In this document: piece by piece, positions 25,954-34,461 of the stretch
Layout: each line of letters begins with the position of its first letter
Numbering within the stretch: the first letter of the stretch is position 1
Assembly (NCBI GenBank): GCA_036375715.1
Contig: DASVBS010000079.1
Location: 85,292-149,291 of the forward strand
DNA length: 64,000 bases
Source of the DNA: Longimicrobiaceae bacterium
Lineage (GTDB): Bacteria; Gemmatimonadota; Gemmatimonadetes; Longimicrobiales; Longimicrobiaceae
Reading direction: 5' to 3'
Notes under the pieces: model-generated
Database searches by the model: none
What the model was told of the DNA's origin: nothing
Seen by the model: only the letters and a program-made list of their open reading frames with translations
Position numbers and translations under genes: made by a program

Positions 25954-26667
25954 ATGAGGACGGATTCCGGGACCTGCTCCCGGGAGCCGGAGGACCCGGT
26001 CCTTGACCGGATTGAGCCAGTGCCTGTGCCGCTCCGGCAGCAGGACGTCGAGCCTGTAGATCTTCCGCAGTCCTTCTGGAGCTCGCTCCCCAACGGGCTC
26101 ACTCGCTTTCGCCTGGCAAGCGTTCCTTTCCTCTGGGTCCTCGCGCTGCTGCGCGAGACCACCTGGCTGGGCGTCGGCGTGGCGGTGGCCGCGCTCACCG
26201 ACGTGTTGGATGGGCCGCTAGCACGACGCCTTCGTCGGACCACCGCTGGCGGTAGCAGGCTCGATTCCATCGCCGACCACACCCTCACCGCCTCGCTGGT
26301 CCTGTGGCTCGTCTGGCTTCGTCCCGAGTTCTTCGTGCAGCAATACCCTCTGCTGGCCGCCTGGGCCGCGGTCGGGCTGACTGCACTCCTGGTGGGGTGG
26401 GTGCGGTTCCGGAGGATCGGGGACCTGCACCTCTACTCAGCCAAGGTCGCCGGAACCGTCGGCTATCTCTTCGCCATCTGGCTGTTGTTGTTCGGCACCT
26501 ACAGCGTGAGGATCTTCTACCTCGTCATCGGGATCTGCATCCTAGCCTCGGCCGAAACCCTCCTCGTGGTGTCGACCCGCTCGAGAGTGAGCGAGCACCT
26601 CGGGTCGATCTTCCTGCGGTCTCCGCGTACTCCCGCGGATGGGACGGCAAGCCCATCGCGCCATTGA
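25954..26667 (+). CDS. CDP-alcohol phosphatidyltransferase family protein
   Basis: 237 residues from ATG 25954, which has AGGAGG at 25943-25948. After a roughly 40-residue polar N-terminus come about six membrane segments. The complete CDP-alcohol phosphatidyltransferase motif D-x2-DG-x2-AR-x8-G-x3-D-x3-D is present in the stretch beginning DVLDGPLARR and ending SRLDSIAD. These enzymes swap CMP of CDP-diacylglycerol for an alcohol such as glycerol-3-phosphate, inositol or serine; the acceptor cannot be told from sequence. It is followed after 7 bases by the nicotinate phosphoribosyltransferase gene, so the two may share a transcript. Confidence 0.9.
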   Translation: MRTDSGTCSREPEDPVLDRIEPVPVPLRQQDVEPVDLPQSFWSSLPNGLTRFRLASVPFLWVLALLRETTWLGVGVAVAALTDVLDGPLARRLRRTTAGGSRLDSIADHTLTASLVLWLVWLRPEFFVQQYPLLAAWAAVGLTALLVGWVRFRRIGDLHLYSAKVAGTVGYLFAIWLLLFGTYSVRIFYLVIGICILASAETLLVVSTRSRVSEHLGSIFLRSPRTPADGTASPSRH

Positions 26668-26674
26668 CGGGAAC

Positions 26675-28030
26675 ATGCGCGACTCCCTCTCCGATCGGAT
26701 GTCGGTGAACACCGCTCTCTTCACCGACCTGTACGAGCTCACCATGCTCCAGGCCTACTGGCGGGAGCAGATGATCGCGGAGGCCGTCTTCAGCCTGTCG
26801 GTGCGTCGGCTTCCGGAGGGGCGCAACTTCCTGCTCGCCTGCGGCCTGGACGACGTCCTGACGTACCTCGAATCGCTGCGCTTTACCGAAGAGGAGCTGG
26901 GCCACCTGCGCAGCCTCGGTCTCTTCGAAGAGGGTTTTCTGGAATGGCTGCGCGGCTTTCGCTTCACGGGCGATGTGTTCGCGGTGCCGGAGGGAACGCC
27001 GGTCTTCGCGGAGGAGCCCCTGCTAGAGGTGGTGGCCCCCATTGCGGAGGCGCAGCTGGTCGAGGCGTTCGTCATGAACCAGGTCCACCTGCAGACCGTG
27101 CTCGCTTCCAAGGCGGCGCGCGTGGTCCACGCCGCCGCCGGTCGCAGGGTGGTGGATTTCGGCATGCGGCGGATGCACGGCACGGACGCCGCGTTGAAGG
27201 CCGCGCGGGCCTTCCACGTGGCGGGGGTGGACGCAACGAGCAACGTGCTGGCGGGCGCGGTCTATGGCATTCCAGTCGCCGGCACGATGGCGCACAGCTT
27301 CGTGCAGGCCTATGAGCAGGAAATCGAAGCTTTCCGGACCTTTGCCAGGCTCTATCCCGAAACCACGCTGCTCGTAGACACCTATGACACTCTGGAGGGC
27401 GTGCGCCGGGTGGTGGAGCTCGCGCGCGAGCTAGGCGACGATTTCCGCGTGCGCGGGGTCCGACTGGACTCCGGCGACCTGGGGGACCTGGCCCGCGGAG
27501 CGCGAAAGATCCTGGACGATGCCGGCCTGACGCAGGTGGAGATCTTCGCCAGCGGTGGCCTTGACGAATTCGAGATTGCGGAGCTGGTGCGGCAGGGCGC
27601 GCCCATCGACGGCTTCGGCGTGGGGACGCGCATGGGGGTAGCCAGCGATGCCCCGGCGCTGGACATCGCCTACAAGCTCTCCTCCTACGCCGGGAAGAGT
27701 CGGCTCAAGTTCTCACCCGGCAAGCGGATCCTACCGGGGCAGAAGCAGGTCTTCCGCATGGAGGACGACGGGCGGGCGGTTCGGGATGTGATCGCCCGGT
27801 GGGGAGAGGATCTCTCTGGCCGCCCGCTGCTGCGCCAGGTGATGCGCGGTGGGAATCGTCTGCCAGATCTGGGGGGTCTGGACGAGGCGCGGGCACGCGC
27901 CCGGGAGGAGATCACCCGACTGCCGGACACGGTGCGCGGACTGGATCCGGCCTCTCCGCCTTACCCTGTGGAGCTGAGTCCCCGGCTTCAGGCCCACCTG
28001 GAGGAGATCACCCGGGCGTCGGGAGGGTAG
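26675..28030 (+). CDS. Nicotinate phosphoribosyltransferase
   Basis: 451 residues from ATG 26675, or 443 from ATG 26699 at MSVNTALFTDLYELTM, the classical family opening. It makes nicotinate mononucleotide from nicotinate, PRPP and ATP in NAD salvage. Motifs: TDLYELTMLQAYW, DFGMRRMHG (the region of the phosphorylated histidine), AGVDATSNVLAG, VRLDSGDLGDLARG and IFASGGLDEFEI, then GVGTRMGVASDAPALDIAYK. The length agrees with the bacterial PncB/NAPRTase type. It is immediately downstream of the phosphatidyltransferase gene. Confidence 0.94.
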   Translation: MRDSLSDRMSVNTALFTDLYELTMLQAYWREQMIAEAVFSLSVRRLPEGRNFLLACGLDDVLTYLESLRFTEEELGHLRSLGLFEEGFLEWLRGFRFTGDVFAVPEGTPVFAEEPLLEVVAPIAEAQLVEAFVMNQVHLQTVLASKAARVVHAAAGRRVVDFGMRRMHGTDAALKAARAFHVAGVDATSNVLAGAVYGIPVAGTMAHSFVQAYEQEIEAFRTFARLYPETTLLVDTYDTLEGVRRVVELARELGDDFRVRGVRLDSGDLGDLARGARKILDDAGLTQVEIFASGGLDEFEIAELVRQGAPIDGFGVGTRMGVASDAPALDIAYKLSSYAGKSRLKFSPGKRILPGQKQVFRMEDDGRAVRDVIARWGEDLSGRPLLRQVMRGGNRLPDLGGLDEARARAREEITRLPDTVRGLDPASPPYPVELSPRLQAHLEEITRASGG

Positions 28031-28104
28031 TGCCCGATTGGCGACGAGAGGTTGGCGTTGGCGAAGCGGCGTTCCACGGAGATGGATCGGCGGGCGCCAC
28101 CCGG

Positions 28105-28560
28105 CTAGACGTCGAAGACCACCCGCGCCCGCCACTCTCCCTCGGAGGACGTCACCTCGAGGTCGTGGTAGGTGACGCCCTTGATCTCACGGACCCCAGG
28201 CCCTGCGTCGCGGCAGCGGATCCGTCCTTCCAGCCGTTGCGGAGAGAGGTGGTCGAATTCCACACCGCTGTAGGCGCACCCGCCGACCTGATACAGGTAC
28301 AACAACTCCCGCAGCCACTGGACTAGCAGCGTGTCCGCATCGACGGCCTCCAGCGAGATCGGCCGCGCTTCCGAGTCTTCCGAGCTCGACCCCGCTGGCG
28401 GCGAGGTGTCCTCCATCAGCGCCAGCATGCCGGCCGCGGCACGGCGGAAGAGCTCCTCCAGCGAGGGTGCGCGCACCAGGAGGCCGAGGTCGGCGGTGTG
28501 TTCCATCGCCTCGACCCCGACGGGAAGATCCGGGGCATGCTCGGGCGGCTGAGATTCCAT
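28105..28560 (-). CDS. Archease (RtcB activator)
   Basis: 151 residues. Archease family features: the opening MEHTADLGLLVRAPSLEELF with the conserved HTAD, DADTLLVQWLRELLYLYQ in the middle, and the C-terminal IKGVTYHDLEVTSSEGEWRARVVFDV with conserved Lys, Thr, His and terminal VVFDV. Archease speeds RtcB guanylylation and lets it turn over many times. The rtcB gene is 4 kb away on the same strand. It is preceded by AGGAG and lies 14 bases after the PEBP gene, so it is in that operon. Confidence 0.95.
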   Translation of the reverse strand: MESQPPEHAPDLPVGVEAMEHTADLGLLVRAPSLEELFRRAAAGMLALMEDTSPPAGSSSEDSEARPISLEAVDADTLLVQWLRELLYLYQVGGCAYSGVEFDHLSPQRLEGRIRCRDAGPGVREIKGVTYHDLEVTSSEGEWRARVVFDV

Positions 28561-28574
28561 GCTCCTCTCCTGGC

Positions 28575-29036
28575 TCACCCCCGCTGATACGTGCCCACCA
28601 GCGTTGCCTGGGCGAGCACGTGTCCCTCCATCGCCCGTTCGATCGCCTGTTTGGTGGGCGTGCCCAGGTCGCCGAGGACCGTGTCCAGGGCGTACAGCTT
28701 GTGGAAGTAGCGATGTCGGCCGATGGGTGGACACGGGCCGCGATACCCGACCCTCTTCCAGTCGTTGAGACCCTCGCGTGCGCCGGCAGGGACGCTGTCC
28801 TCGGGCAGCTCATGCGTATCGGCCGGCACGTCGTAGAGCACCCAGTGCACCCAGGTCGTCTTGGGCGCGGCCGGATCGGGCGCATCCGGATCGTCGACGA
28901 TGAGGACGAAGCTGCGCGTCCCTTCCGGGGCGCCGCTCCAGGCCAGCGGCGGCGAAATGTCCACGCCGTCACAGGTGTACTGCGACGGAATCGGCCCGTT
29001 CGGTGTGAAGGCGGACGAGGTCAACGTGAGGGACAT
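28575..29036 (-). CDS. YbhB/YbcL family PEBP-like protein
   Basis: 153 residues, the normal length of bacterial phosphatidylethanolamine-binding-protein homologues. Conserved stretches: YTCDGVDISPPLAWSGAP, SFVLIVDDPDAP, WVHWVLYDVP, and GYRGPCPPIGRHRYFHKLYAL, which together form the anion-binding pocket. The biological role of bacterial members is unclear. There is a good Shine-Dalgarno sequence (GGAGG). Its first 68 bases overlap the 3' end of the hydrolase gene in another frame, and archease follows directly. Confidence 0.93.
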   Translation of the reverse strand: MSLTLTSSAFTPNGPIPSQYTCDGVDISPPLAWSGAPEGTRSFVLIVDDPDAPDPAAPKTTWVHWVLYDVPADTHELPEDSVPAGAREGLNDWKRVGYRGPCPPIGRHRYFHKLYALDTVLGDLGTPTKQAIERAMEGHVLAQATLVGTYQRG

Positions 29037-29976
29037 GACTTCCTCCGGGTAAAGGATCCATCACGCCGGTGCGCGGGGCCTCCCGGCGAAGAAAGGGAAA
29101 GTGGCTCAACGTGCTGTCAGCCAGCTCCCGCATCACCTCCAGCTCGTCGGGCATGAGGTGGTCTTCCGGGAGCCAGATCTGGCGCACCGGTGGACCGGCT
29201 GCCCGAGCCAGCCGCAGGGCCGCCTCCCGCGGCACCTGTTGGTCGTACAGGCCGTTGATCAGCAGGAGCGGGGTGGGTGAAATCCTGCCCACGTGCCGCG
29301 CAGGCTCCAATTCGCGGAAGTACCAGGCGAGAAAGCCCGCGGTCAGTCCGCGCAGGAGACGATTGCGCACCGGCAGGTTGGTGCGGAAGAGGAGGGGGAG
29401 CCCGCCGCCGCCGAAATGCAGCGCAACGCCCCGGAAGATGCTATCCGCGCCCGCGGGTGTGGCGAAGGGCACCCCGAAGCTGACCCCGACGAGCGCGATA
29501 CGCGCGGAATCCACCTCCGGCATTCCGGCCAGGAAGCGGGCCGCCCCCCTCAGGATCCCGGGCATGGCGGAGGCTGATCGACGGATCCCGGGCAGGCGCT
29601 GCAGCAGGGTTCCGAGATCGAGACCTTCCGGGAAGACCTCCGGGTACTCCACTGCCAGCACCGCCACCTCGAGCGGACCGGGGATTACCGAGGCTGCTTG
29701 CCTGCCTGTCTCTCGACCCGCCACCAGGACCACGCCGGGCACCTTCCCGCCAGCCATCCGCTCGCCCGTCGGCAGACGCAGATAGGCCTGGACCGTATCT
29801 CCCCGCGTGTTGGCAAAGACCACGCTGAAGAGCCGCTCGCTCGAGTCGGCCTGGACGAGCTCCTGTCGCACGGGCTGCAGGACCTCGAGCCGGGTCACTG
29901 GAGGCGTGCATCCGCCCGCGAGCCCGATTGGCAGCAGAAGCCCCGTCCAGCTTCGTAGTCGTTGGTACCTGGGCAC
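28969..29976 (-). CDS. Alpha/beta-hydrolase lipoprotein
   Basis: 335 residues from GTG 29976, chosen because AGGAG precedes it with good spacing and it gives a lipoprotein signal, LLLPIGLAGGC; the frame is open further up without a plausible start. The hydrolase core shows the nucleophile elbow VGVSFGV, the acid strand LLLINGLYDQQVP and a histidine in WLPEDHLMP. The domain resembles BAAT/acyl-CoA thioesterase C-terminal or dienelactone-hydrolase-type enzymes. Substrate is unknown. The last 20 or so residues run into the PEBP gene, which is an unusual overlap. Confidence 0.78.
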   Translation of the reverse strand: MPRYQRLRSWTGLLLPIGLAGGCTPPVTRLEVLQPVRQELVQADSSERLFSVVFANTRGDTVQAYLRLPTGERMAGGKVPGVVLVAGRETGRQAASVIPGPLEVAVLAVEYPEVFPEGLDLGTLLQRLPGIRRSASAMPGILRGAARFLAGMPEVDSARIALVGVSFGVPFATPAGADSIFRGVALHFGGGGLPLLFRTNLPVRNRLLRGLTAGFLAWYFRELEPARHVGRISPTPLLLINGLYDQQVPREAALRLARAAGPPVRQIWLPEDHLMPDELEVMRELADSTLSHFPFLRREAPRTGVMDPLPGGSHVPHVDLVRLHTERADSVAVHL

Positions 29977-30066
29977 CGTCGTCTCCTTGCTTCCGCAGCC
30001 GGCGCAGGTTCCAGACCGGTGGGTGCGGGGAGGCAGGGGGTCGCGGGGAGACAGGGAGACAAGGAG

Positions 30067-30178
30067 GTGACAAGGTGACGCTGGTGGCTTAAGCCGAGAT
30101 ACCTTCCCGCTCAGGCAGCCTCCCCGCGGCCGGTTCACCGCAGCCGCCCTTCACCCGTTCACCTTGTCACCTTGTCAC
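30067..30178. repeat. Inverted repeat of a GTGACAAGG element
   Basis: GTGACAAGGTGAC (30067-30079) is repeated exactly in inverted orientation at 30166-30178. The flanks continue the similarity with degenerate units such as GGGAGACAGGGAGACAAGG on the left and TTGTCACTGCTTGTCTCC on the right. The gap 29977-30289 holds no gene. The low-complexity purine/pyrimidine bias of both arms is unlike the surrounding sequence. Confidence 0.55.
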
Positions 30179-30289
30179 TGCTTGTCTCCGGTCCCCACCT
30201 CCCGCCCCCCACCTCCCCGGCGCACCTCATGCTGGACATTCCACTACACCCGTCACCCCACCTGGGACCGCTTTCGGAGGAGGAGCAAC

Positions 30290-30838
30290 ATGTCTGGAAT
30301 CGAGACGCTCGAAGCTCTTCGGGTTCGCGATCTGATGCAGACGGAGGTCGTCACCATCGGCCCCGACGCCACTGCTCGCGAGCTGATGGAGCTGTTGGAC
30401 TACTACGAGATCGGCGGGGTACCGGTAGTAGACGCGGAGGGACGGGTGCTCGGGGTGGTCTCGGGGCGCGACCTGATCCGGTTCGCCGCCGAGCGGAACG
30501 AAGCGCCGGCCTGGTATCTGCCCGAGGAGCCGGAGCCGAAACTGGGCGGCTACTTCCATCCCGATCGGGTGAGCACGACGCTTCTGCGCCGCCTGGAAGG
30601 CATTCTGGAAGGAATCCTCGTGCGCGACATCATGACCCCGGCGGTCTTCAGCGTGCGCGAGGGAGCCACGATTCCCGAGCTTGCGCGTTTCCTCCTGCAG
30701 AGCGGCGCGCATCGCGCCCTCGTGCTGGACGACGGACAGCTGCGGGGGATCGTGACCACGACGGATATCCTGCGCGCCCTCGCGGGTGAGGTGGAGAGGC
30801 GCGACGCTTCTCCTCCCGAGGCGCTGCAGTCGCCCTGA
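30290..30838 (+). CDS. CBS-pair domain protein
   Basis: 182 residues containing two CBS domains: residues 10-70 (VRDLMQTEVVTIGPDATARE, ending GVVSGRDLIRFA) and 110-168 (VRDIMTPAVFSVREGATIPE, ending GIVTTTDILRAL). CBS pairs bind adenosyl ligands such as AMP, ATP or SAM and act as energy sensors. The loop between the domains (APAWYLPEEPEPKLGGYFHP) is long, as in stand-alone CBS proteins. A strong GGAGGAGG precedes ATG 30290. No fused effector domain, so the partner is unknown. Confidence 0.9.
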   Translation: MSGIETLEALRVRDLMQTEVVTIGPDATARELMELLDYYEIGGVPVVDAEGRVLGVVSGRDLIRFAAERNEAPAWYLPEEPEPKLGGYFHPDRVSTTLLRRLEGILEGILVRDIMTPAVFSVREGATIPELARFLLQSGAHRALVLDDGQLRGIVTTTDILRALAGEVERRDASPPEALQSP

Positions 30839-30875
30839 GGAGATACCTTGAGAAGGAACAAAGCTGATACCCGCA

Positions 30876-30979
30876 GGCGCTCAACGCCGAAAGTCCCAAA
30901 GAGGCAGCTTCTGTCGGGGAAGCGGGGCTTTCCAGCCGGCGTGCGCGCCGCCGCGATCTTCCCCGGCTACCGAGGAAGA
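30876..30979 (+). promoter_or_regulatory. Structured leader upstream of the metallopeptidase gene
   Basis: Four short hairpins stand in a row: GGCG-CTCAA-CGCC (30876-30888), GCTTC-7-GAAGC (30907-30923), CGGCG-TGCG-CGCCG (30937-30950) and TCTTCC with GGAAGA enclosing CGG-CTA-CCG (30957-30979). The Shine-Dalgarno of the next gene follows 35 bases later. In GC-rich DNA small hairpins arise by chance, so this is only a candidate cis-regulatory RNA; it does not match a riboswitch class I know. Confidence 0.3.
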
Positions 30980-31022
30980 GTGCAGGACGCAGCGGTAGAC
31001 CAGCATGCCGGATGGAGGCTCG

Positions 31023-33164
31023 ATGATGCAGTATAAGCCGTACCGGATCTTACTCGTCGGAGTCTGGACCGTCCTCGCCGCTTGCAGCGACAGCGTCGGG
31101 CCGGAGCCGGAGCCGACTATCTCGCTATCTCCAGCCACCCGATCAATCGAGGTGGGCGAGTCCTATCAGGCCTCCGCCACGGTCGACGATCCTTCGGGCA
31201 AGCTGGATTCTACCGCTGTGGTCTGGGAGAGCCTGGATACAGCCATCGCCAGCGTGACCGCCACGGGAGTGGTATCGGGGCGCAAGCCGGGCAAGGCGCG
31301 CATCGTCGGGTCCGTCTCGAGCGCGTCGGACACCATTCAGGTGGAGGTCCTGCAGACACCGGCGTCGATCGAGATCAAAGAGGTGCCCACGCTCGGCCAG
31401 GGGGACACCGTCCGGCTGGAGGCGACGGTAATCGACACGGAGGGCGACGAGATCTCGCCTCCGATTGGTTGGAAGGCGATGCCCTCCAGCGTCGTGCGCG
31501 TCGACTCCGCGGGCCTCCTGATCGCCGTGGGGGTGGGCCGCGCGGTTGTGACGGCGAGTGCGGGCAAGGTCTCCGCGACTATTGCCGTCGAGGTGCGCGC
31601 CGCCTCCAAGCCTGTTGAGTGCGAGAGCGGCGGCATCAGCATGTCCGTCGGGGAAGTGCGCAACTTCGAGGGCGCTGGCATCCTGACGCTCTGCCTCTCG
31701 GGCGGCGCGCAGTATGTGCTCCAGGCAGTCAATGCGGATAGCCTGGGCGCGACAGCGGCAATCAGCGGGGAACGGCTTGCGACGCCAAGCGTGAGCGGGC
31801 AGGAGCAGGTTTTCGGCGCCCGCACGCTCTCGGCCGCGGCGCGCCAGGCGCTGCCCATCGACCGGGAATTCGAGAGCCGACTGCGGAGGAAGGAACGTGA
31901 GCGCCTGTCCCCTGTCGGCGCGCGGGCGGGCGGGTTGGGCCTGACCCGCCAGCGCGCCCTTCCGTCGCTCGAGGTGGGAGACCTTCTCGACCTCAGCACG
32001 TCCACCGACTGCGAGGCGCCGTCCGTGCGCATCGGGCGCGTCGAATTCGTGGGCGAAAGGTCGATCGTGGTGGCGGACACCTCCAACCCGGGGGACTTCA
32101 GCCGGGAGGTCTATGCCCGCTTCGGAGTACTCTACGATACCCTCCTGCACCCCGTCGTCACGAGCCACTTCGGCGAGCCGGCGGGGATGAACGGCGAGAC
32201 CCGCGTGGTGATCTTCTACACCCGCGCGGTCAACGAGCTGACCCCGGAGGGGAGTGAAGGGTTCGTGGGAGGGTTCTTCTGGGCCGGAGACCTGTTCCCG
32301 CGGGAGACCTGCGCCGGCAGCAACGAGCGGGAGATGTTCTATATGCTTGCGCCGGATCCCGAGGGCACCATCAACGGGAACGCTCGCAGCATCGATTTCG
32401 TCGAGCAGGTAACCGCCGGCACGATCGCCCATGAGCTTCAGCACCTCATCAATGCCTCCCGACGAATCTTCGTCAACGAGGCGACGGTGTGGGAGGAGCC
32501 TTGGCTGAACGAGGGGCTCTCCCACATCGCTGAGGAGGTAGTATTCTACCACGCTTCCGGGCTCACGCCCGAGCGGAACCTGGACTCCTCCGATCTGAGG
32601 GCCAGCGAGCGTACGGTCGATGCGGCGAACCGATACGCCCTTGCCAACCTGCTCCGCCTCGACGTCTATCTGCGCGACGTCGAAGCGGAGGGGCCGTTCC
32701 AGTCGGATGAGGACCTGGCGACCCGCGGCGCGAGCTGGCACTTCCTGCGCTATGCGCTCGATAGACACGGCGGCGACGTGCAGACTCTGCTCTCCGAGCT
32801 GGTGGATTCTCCCACCGCCGGTCTCGAGAACCTCGCCAACGTGTTCGGTGTCGATCCGCGGGATTGGTTCGCGGACAATGCGCTGAGTGTCTTCACGGAC
32901 GACCACGTGATCGGTGTAGACAGCAGGTATACGCACCCCAGTTGGAACGTCCGCGACGTGCTGAATCTGCTGAACCCCGACGGCTACCAGCTCCAGAGTC
33001 GTGAGCTCGGGCCAGACGATGCCATGACGTTGCAGCTCGCCCCGTGGGGGAGCGCGTTCGTCCGGGTGGAGGTGCCTACTGGGGAGGTGGGGAATGTCCA
33101 GATCGGAGACGAGGACTCGCCCCTTCCGAGTCGGCTGAGGCTTCAGCTCGTGCGCACTCGCTGA
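31023..33164 (+). CDS. Lipoprotein with Ig-like repeats and M30-like zinc metallopeptidase domain
   Basis: 713 residues from ATG 31023 with GGAGG just upstream. The lipobox is in LLVGVWTVLAACSD. Two bacterial Ig-like (BIG2-type) repeats follow, about residues 28-110 (ISLSPATRSIEVGESYQASA) and 112-195, then a beta-rich linker and a peptidase domain with TIAHELQHLIN (H470, E471, H474) and a downstream glutamate in WLNEGLSHIAEE (E497). This arrangement resembles the neutral metallopeptidases of the M30 (hyicolysin) type. It is probably anchored to the outer membrane or cell surface, degrading extracellular protein. The closing 70 residues form a small beta domain. Confidence 0.85.
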   Translation: MMQYKPYRILLVGVWTVLAACSDSVGPEPEPTISLSPATRSIEVGESYQASATVDDPSGKLDSTAVVWESLDTAIASVTATGVVSGRKPGKARIVGSVSSASDTIQVEVLQTPASIEIKEVPTLGQGDTVRLEATVIDTEGDEISPPIGWKAMPSSVVRVDSAGLLIAVGVGRAVVTASAGKVSATIAVEVRAASKPVECESGGISMSVGEVRNFEGAGILTLCLSGGAQYVLQAVNADSLGATAAISGERLATPSVSGQEQVFGARTLSAAARQALPIDREFESRLRRKERERLSPVGARAGGLGLTRQRALPSLEVGDLLDLSTSTDCEAPSVRIGRVEFVGERSIVVADTSNPGDFSREVYARFGVLYDTLLHPVVTSHFGEPAGMNGETRVVIFYTRAVNELTPEGSEGFVGGFFWAGDLFPRETCAGSNEREMFYMLAPDPEGTINGNARSIDFVEQVTAGTIAHELQHLINASRRIFVNEATVWEEPWLNEGLSHIAEEVVFYHASGLTPERNLDSSDLRASERTVDAANRYALANLLRLDVYLRDVEAEGPFQSDEDLATRGASWHFLRYALDRHGGDVQTLLSELVDSPTAGLENLANVFGVDPRDWFADNALSVFTDDHVIGVDSRYTHPSWNVRDVLNLLNPDGYQLQSRELGPDDAMTLQLAPWGSAFVRVEVPTGEVGNVQIGDEDSPLPSRLRLQLVRTR

Positions 33165-33227
33165 CGGCAGGGAGCGAGTGCGAAACGAATATCGCAGGGC
33201 GGCTGCACTCGGCCGCGGGATACGCCT

Positions 33228-34202
33228 ATGAGCCGCCCTGCGCGTGGCCGGGGCCGTTCCTCAGAACGAGGACGGAAAGGGGACGTCTGGATTCGCCACA
33301 TCGTGTCGGAAGCGGAGGCGGGGCGCCCTCTCCAGGAGGTTCTGATCAGGAGTGTGGGGATCTCGCGGCGGATGCTCCAGCGCTTGACGCGCACCGGTGG
33401 ACTTCTGGTGAACGGACGGGCGTCCTATCTGAAGGGTCCGGTTCGCGCCGGGGACGTCGTGGCCGTTCGCATTGCGGGGGAGGAGGATCCCGGCCTCTCG
33501 CCGGTGCCGATGGAGCTGGCGATTGCCTTCGAGGACGAGCATCTGCTGGTCGTGGACAAGCCGGCCGGTCTGCTCGTCCATCCCGTCCGGGTGCAGAGCG
33601 AGCCAACTCTGGCGCACGGCATCATCCATCATCTGCTCAGCGGCGGCGTGCGCAGGCGTGTTCGACCTGTCCACCGACTGGACAGAGGAACGTCCGGCCT
33701 GCTGCTGGTGGCTAAGCACGCGTTCGCGCATCAGGCGCTCGACCGTCAGCTACGAAAGCGACGACTCAGGCGCGAGTACCTGGCGCTGGTCCACGGGGCC
33801 ACCCTGCCGAGCGAAGGGGAGATCGACGCGCCCATCGGTCCGCACCCTGAGGACCCGAACCTGAGGGCGGTGGCAGTGAAGGGAGGAGATCCCGCCCTCA
33901 CCCGCTTCCGCGTGCTCGAGCGCTACACCGACGCGGCGCTCCTCCGGCTACAGCTCGAGACCGGCCGGACTCACCAGATCCGGGTGCACCTGTCTCACCT
34001 GGGGCACCCGGTCATCGGGGACGCACGCTACGGCGGAAGGCGGCTGCCATCGGGCCGGCAGGCGCTCCACGCGGCCTACCTTTCCTTTCGACACCCCATT
34101 TCGGGCAACAGCATCGAGCTGCACGCACCGCTGCCGCGCGAGCTGGAGGACCTGAAGAGACAATTGCGGGAAGGCTCGGCGGAGGCCGAGTCTCAGGGGT
34201 GA
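33228..34202 (+). CDS. RluA family pseudouridine synthase
   Basis: 324 residues. An N-terminal S4-like RNA-binding domain (LQEVLIRSVGISRRMLQRLT followed by GGLLVNGR) precedes the catalytic domain with FEDEHLLVVDKPAGLLVHP, the catalytic aspartate in VHRLDRGTSGLLLVAK, REYLALVHG and LETGRTHQIRVHLSHLGHP. It isomerises uridines in rRNA, probably as an RluD/RluC-type enzyme; exact sites are unknown. The stop codon region overlaps by 10 bases the convergent zinc-ribbon gene. Confidence 0.93.
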   Translation: MSRPARGRGRSSERGRKGDVWIRHIVSEAEAGRPLQEVLIRSVGISRRMLQRLTRTGGLLVNGRASYLKGPVRAGDVVAVRIAGEEDPGLSPVPMELAIAFEDEHLLVVDKPAGLLVHPVRVQSEPTLAHGIIHHLLSGGVRRRVRPVHRLDRGTSGLLLVAKHAFAHQALDRQLRKRRLRREYLALVHGATLPSEGEIDAPIGPHPEDPNLRAVAVKGGDPALTRFRVLERYTDAALLRLQLETGRTHQIRVHLSHLGHPVIGDARYGGRRLPSGRQALHAAYLSFRHPISGNSIELHAPLPRELEDLKRQLREGSAEAESQG

Positions 34203-34399
34203 GCGAAGTCGATTCCTTCCGAGGGACGTCGCCGCTGGGGTCCGCGATCAGACCAGGTGTAGCCGCACAGCCGGCAGGTCCACACCTCCGCCCGAATGTC
34301 GCGGCGCGAGCTGGAATCCGCGCGGGTCGCGGCTCGAGCGGCTCGACAGATCCCTTCGTGGCCGCAGGCGGGGCACTCGCTGGGGCGGATCGAGGGCAT
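34193..34399 (-). CDS. Small zinc-ribbon protein
   Basis: 68 residues from ATG 34399, preceded by GGAGG. Two CxxC knuckles, ECPACGHEG and TCRLCGYTW, 35 residues apart, form a predicted zinc ribbon; the second half resembles transcription-factor-like ribbons. The frame is open further upstream, but the chosen start puts the first knuckle near the N-terminus. No function can be given. It overlaps the end of the RluA gene on the opposite strand. Confidence 0.65.
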   Translation of the reverse strand: MPSIRPSECPACGHEGICRAARAATRADSSSRRDIRAEVWTCRLCGYTWSDRGPQRRRPSEGIDFAHP

Positions 34400-34461
34400 G
34401 GCGTCCTCCGGGCTGTATGGCGGGGTGTCAATCAGCAGTGTACCCACGCCGCCAAGCTCGA

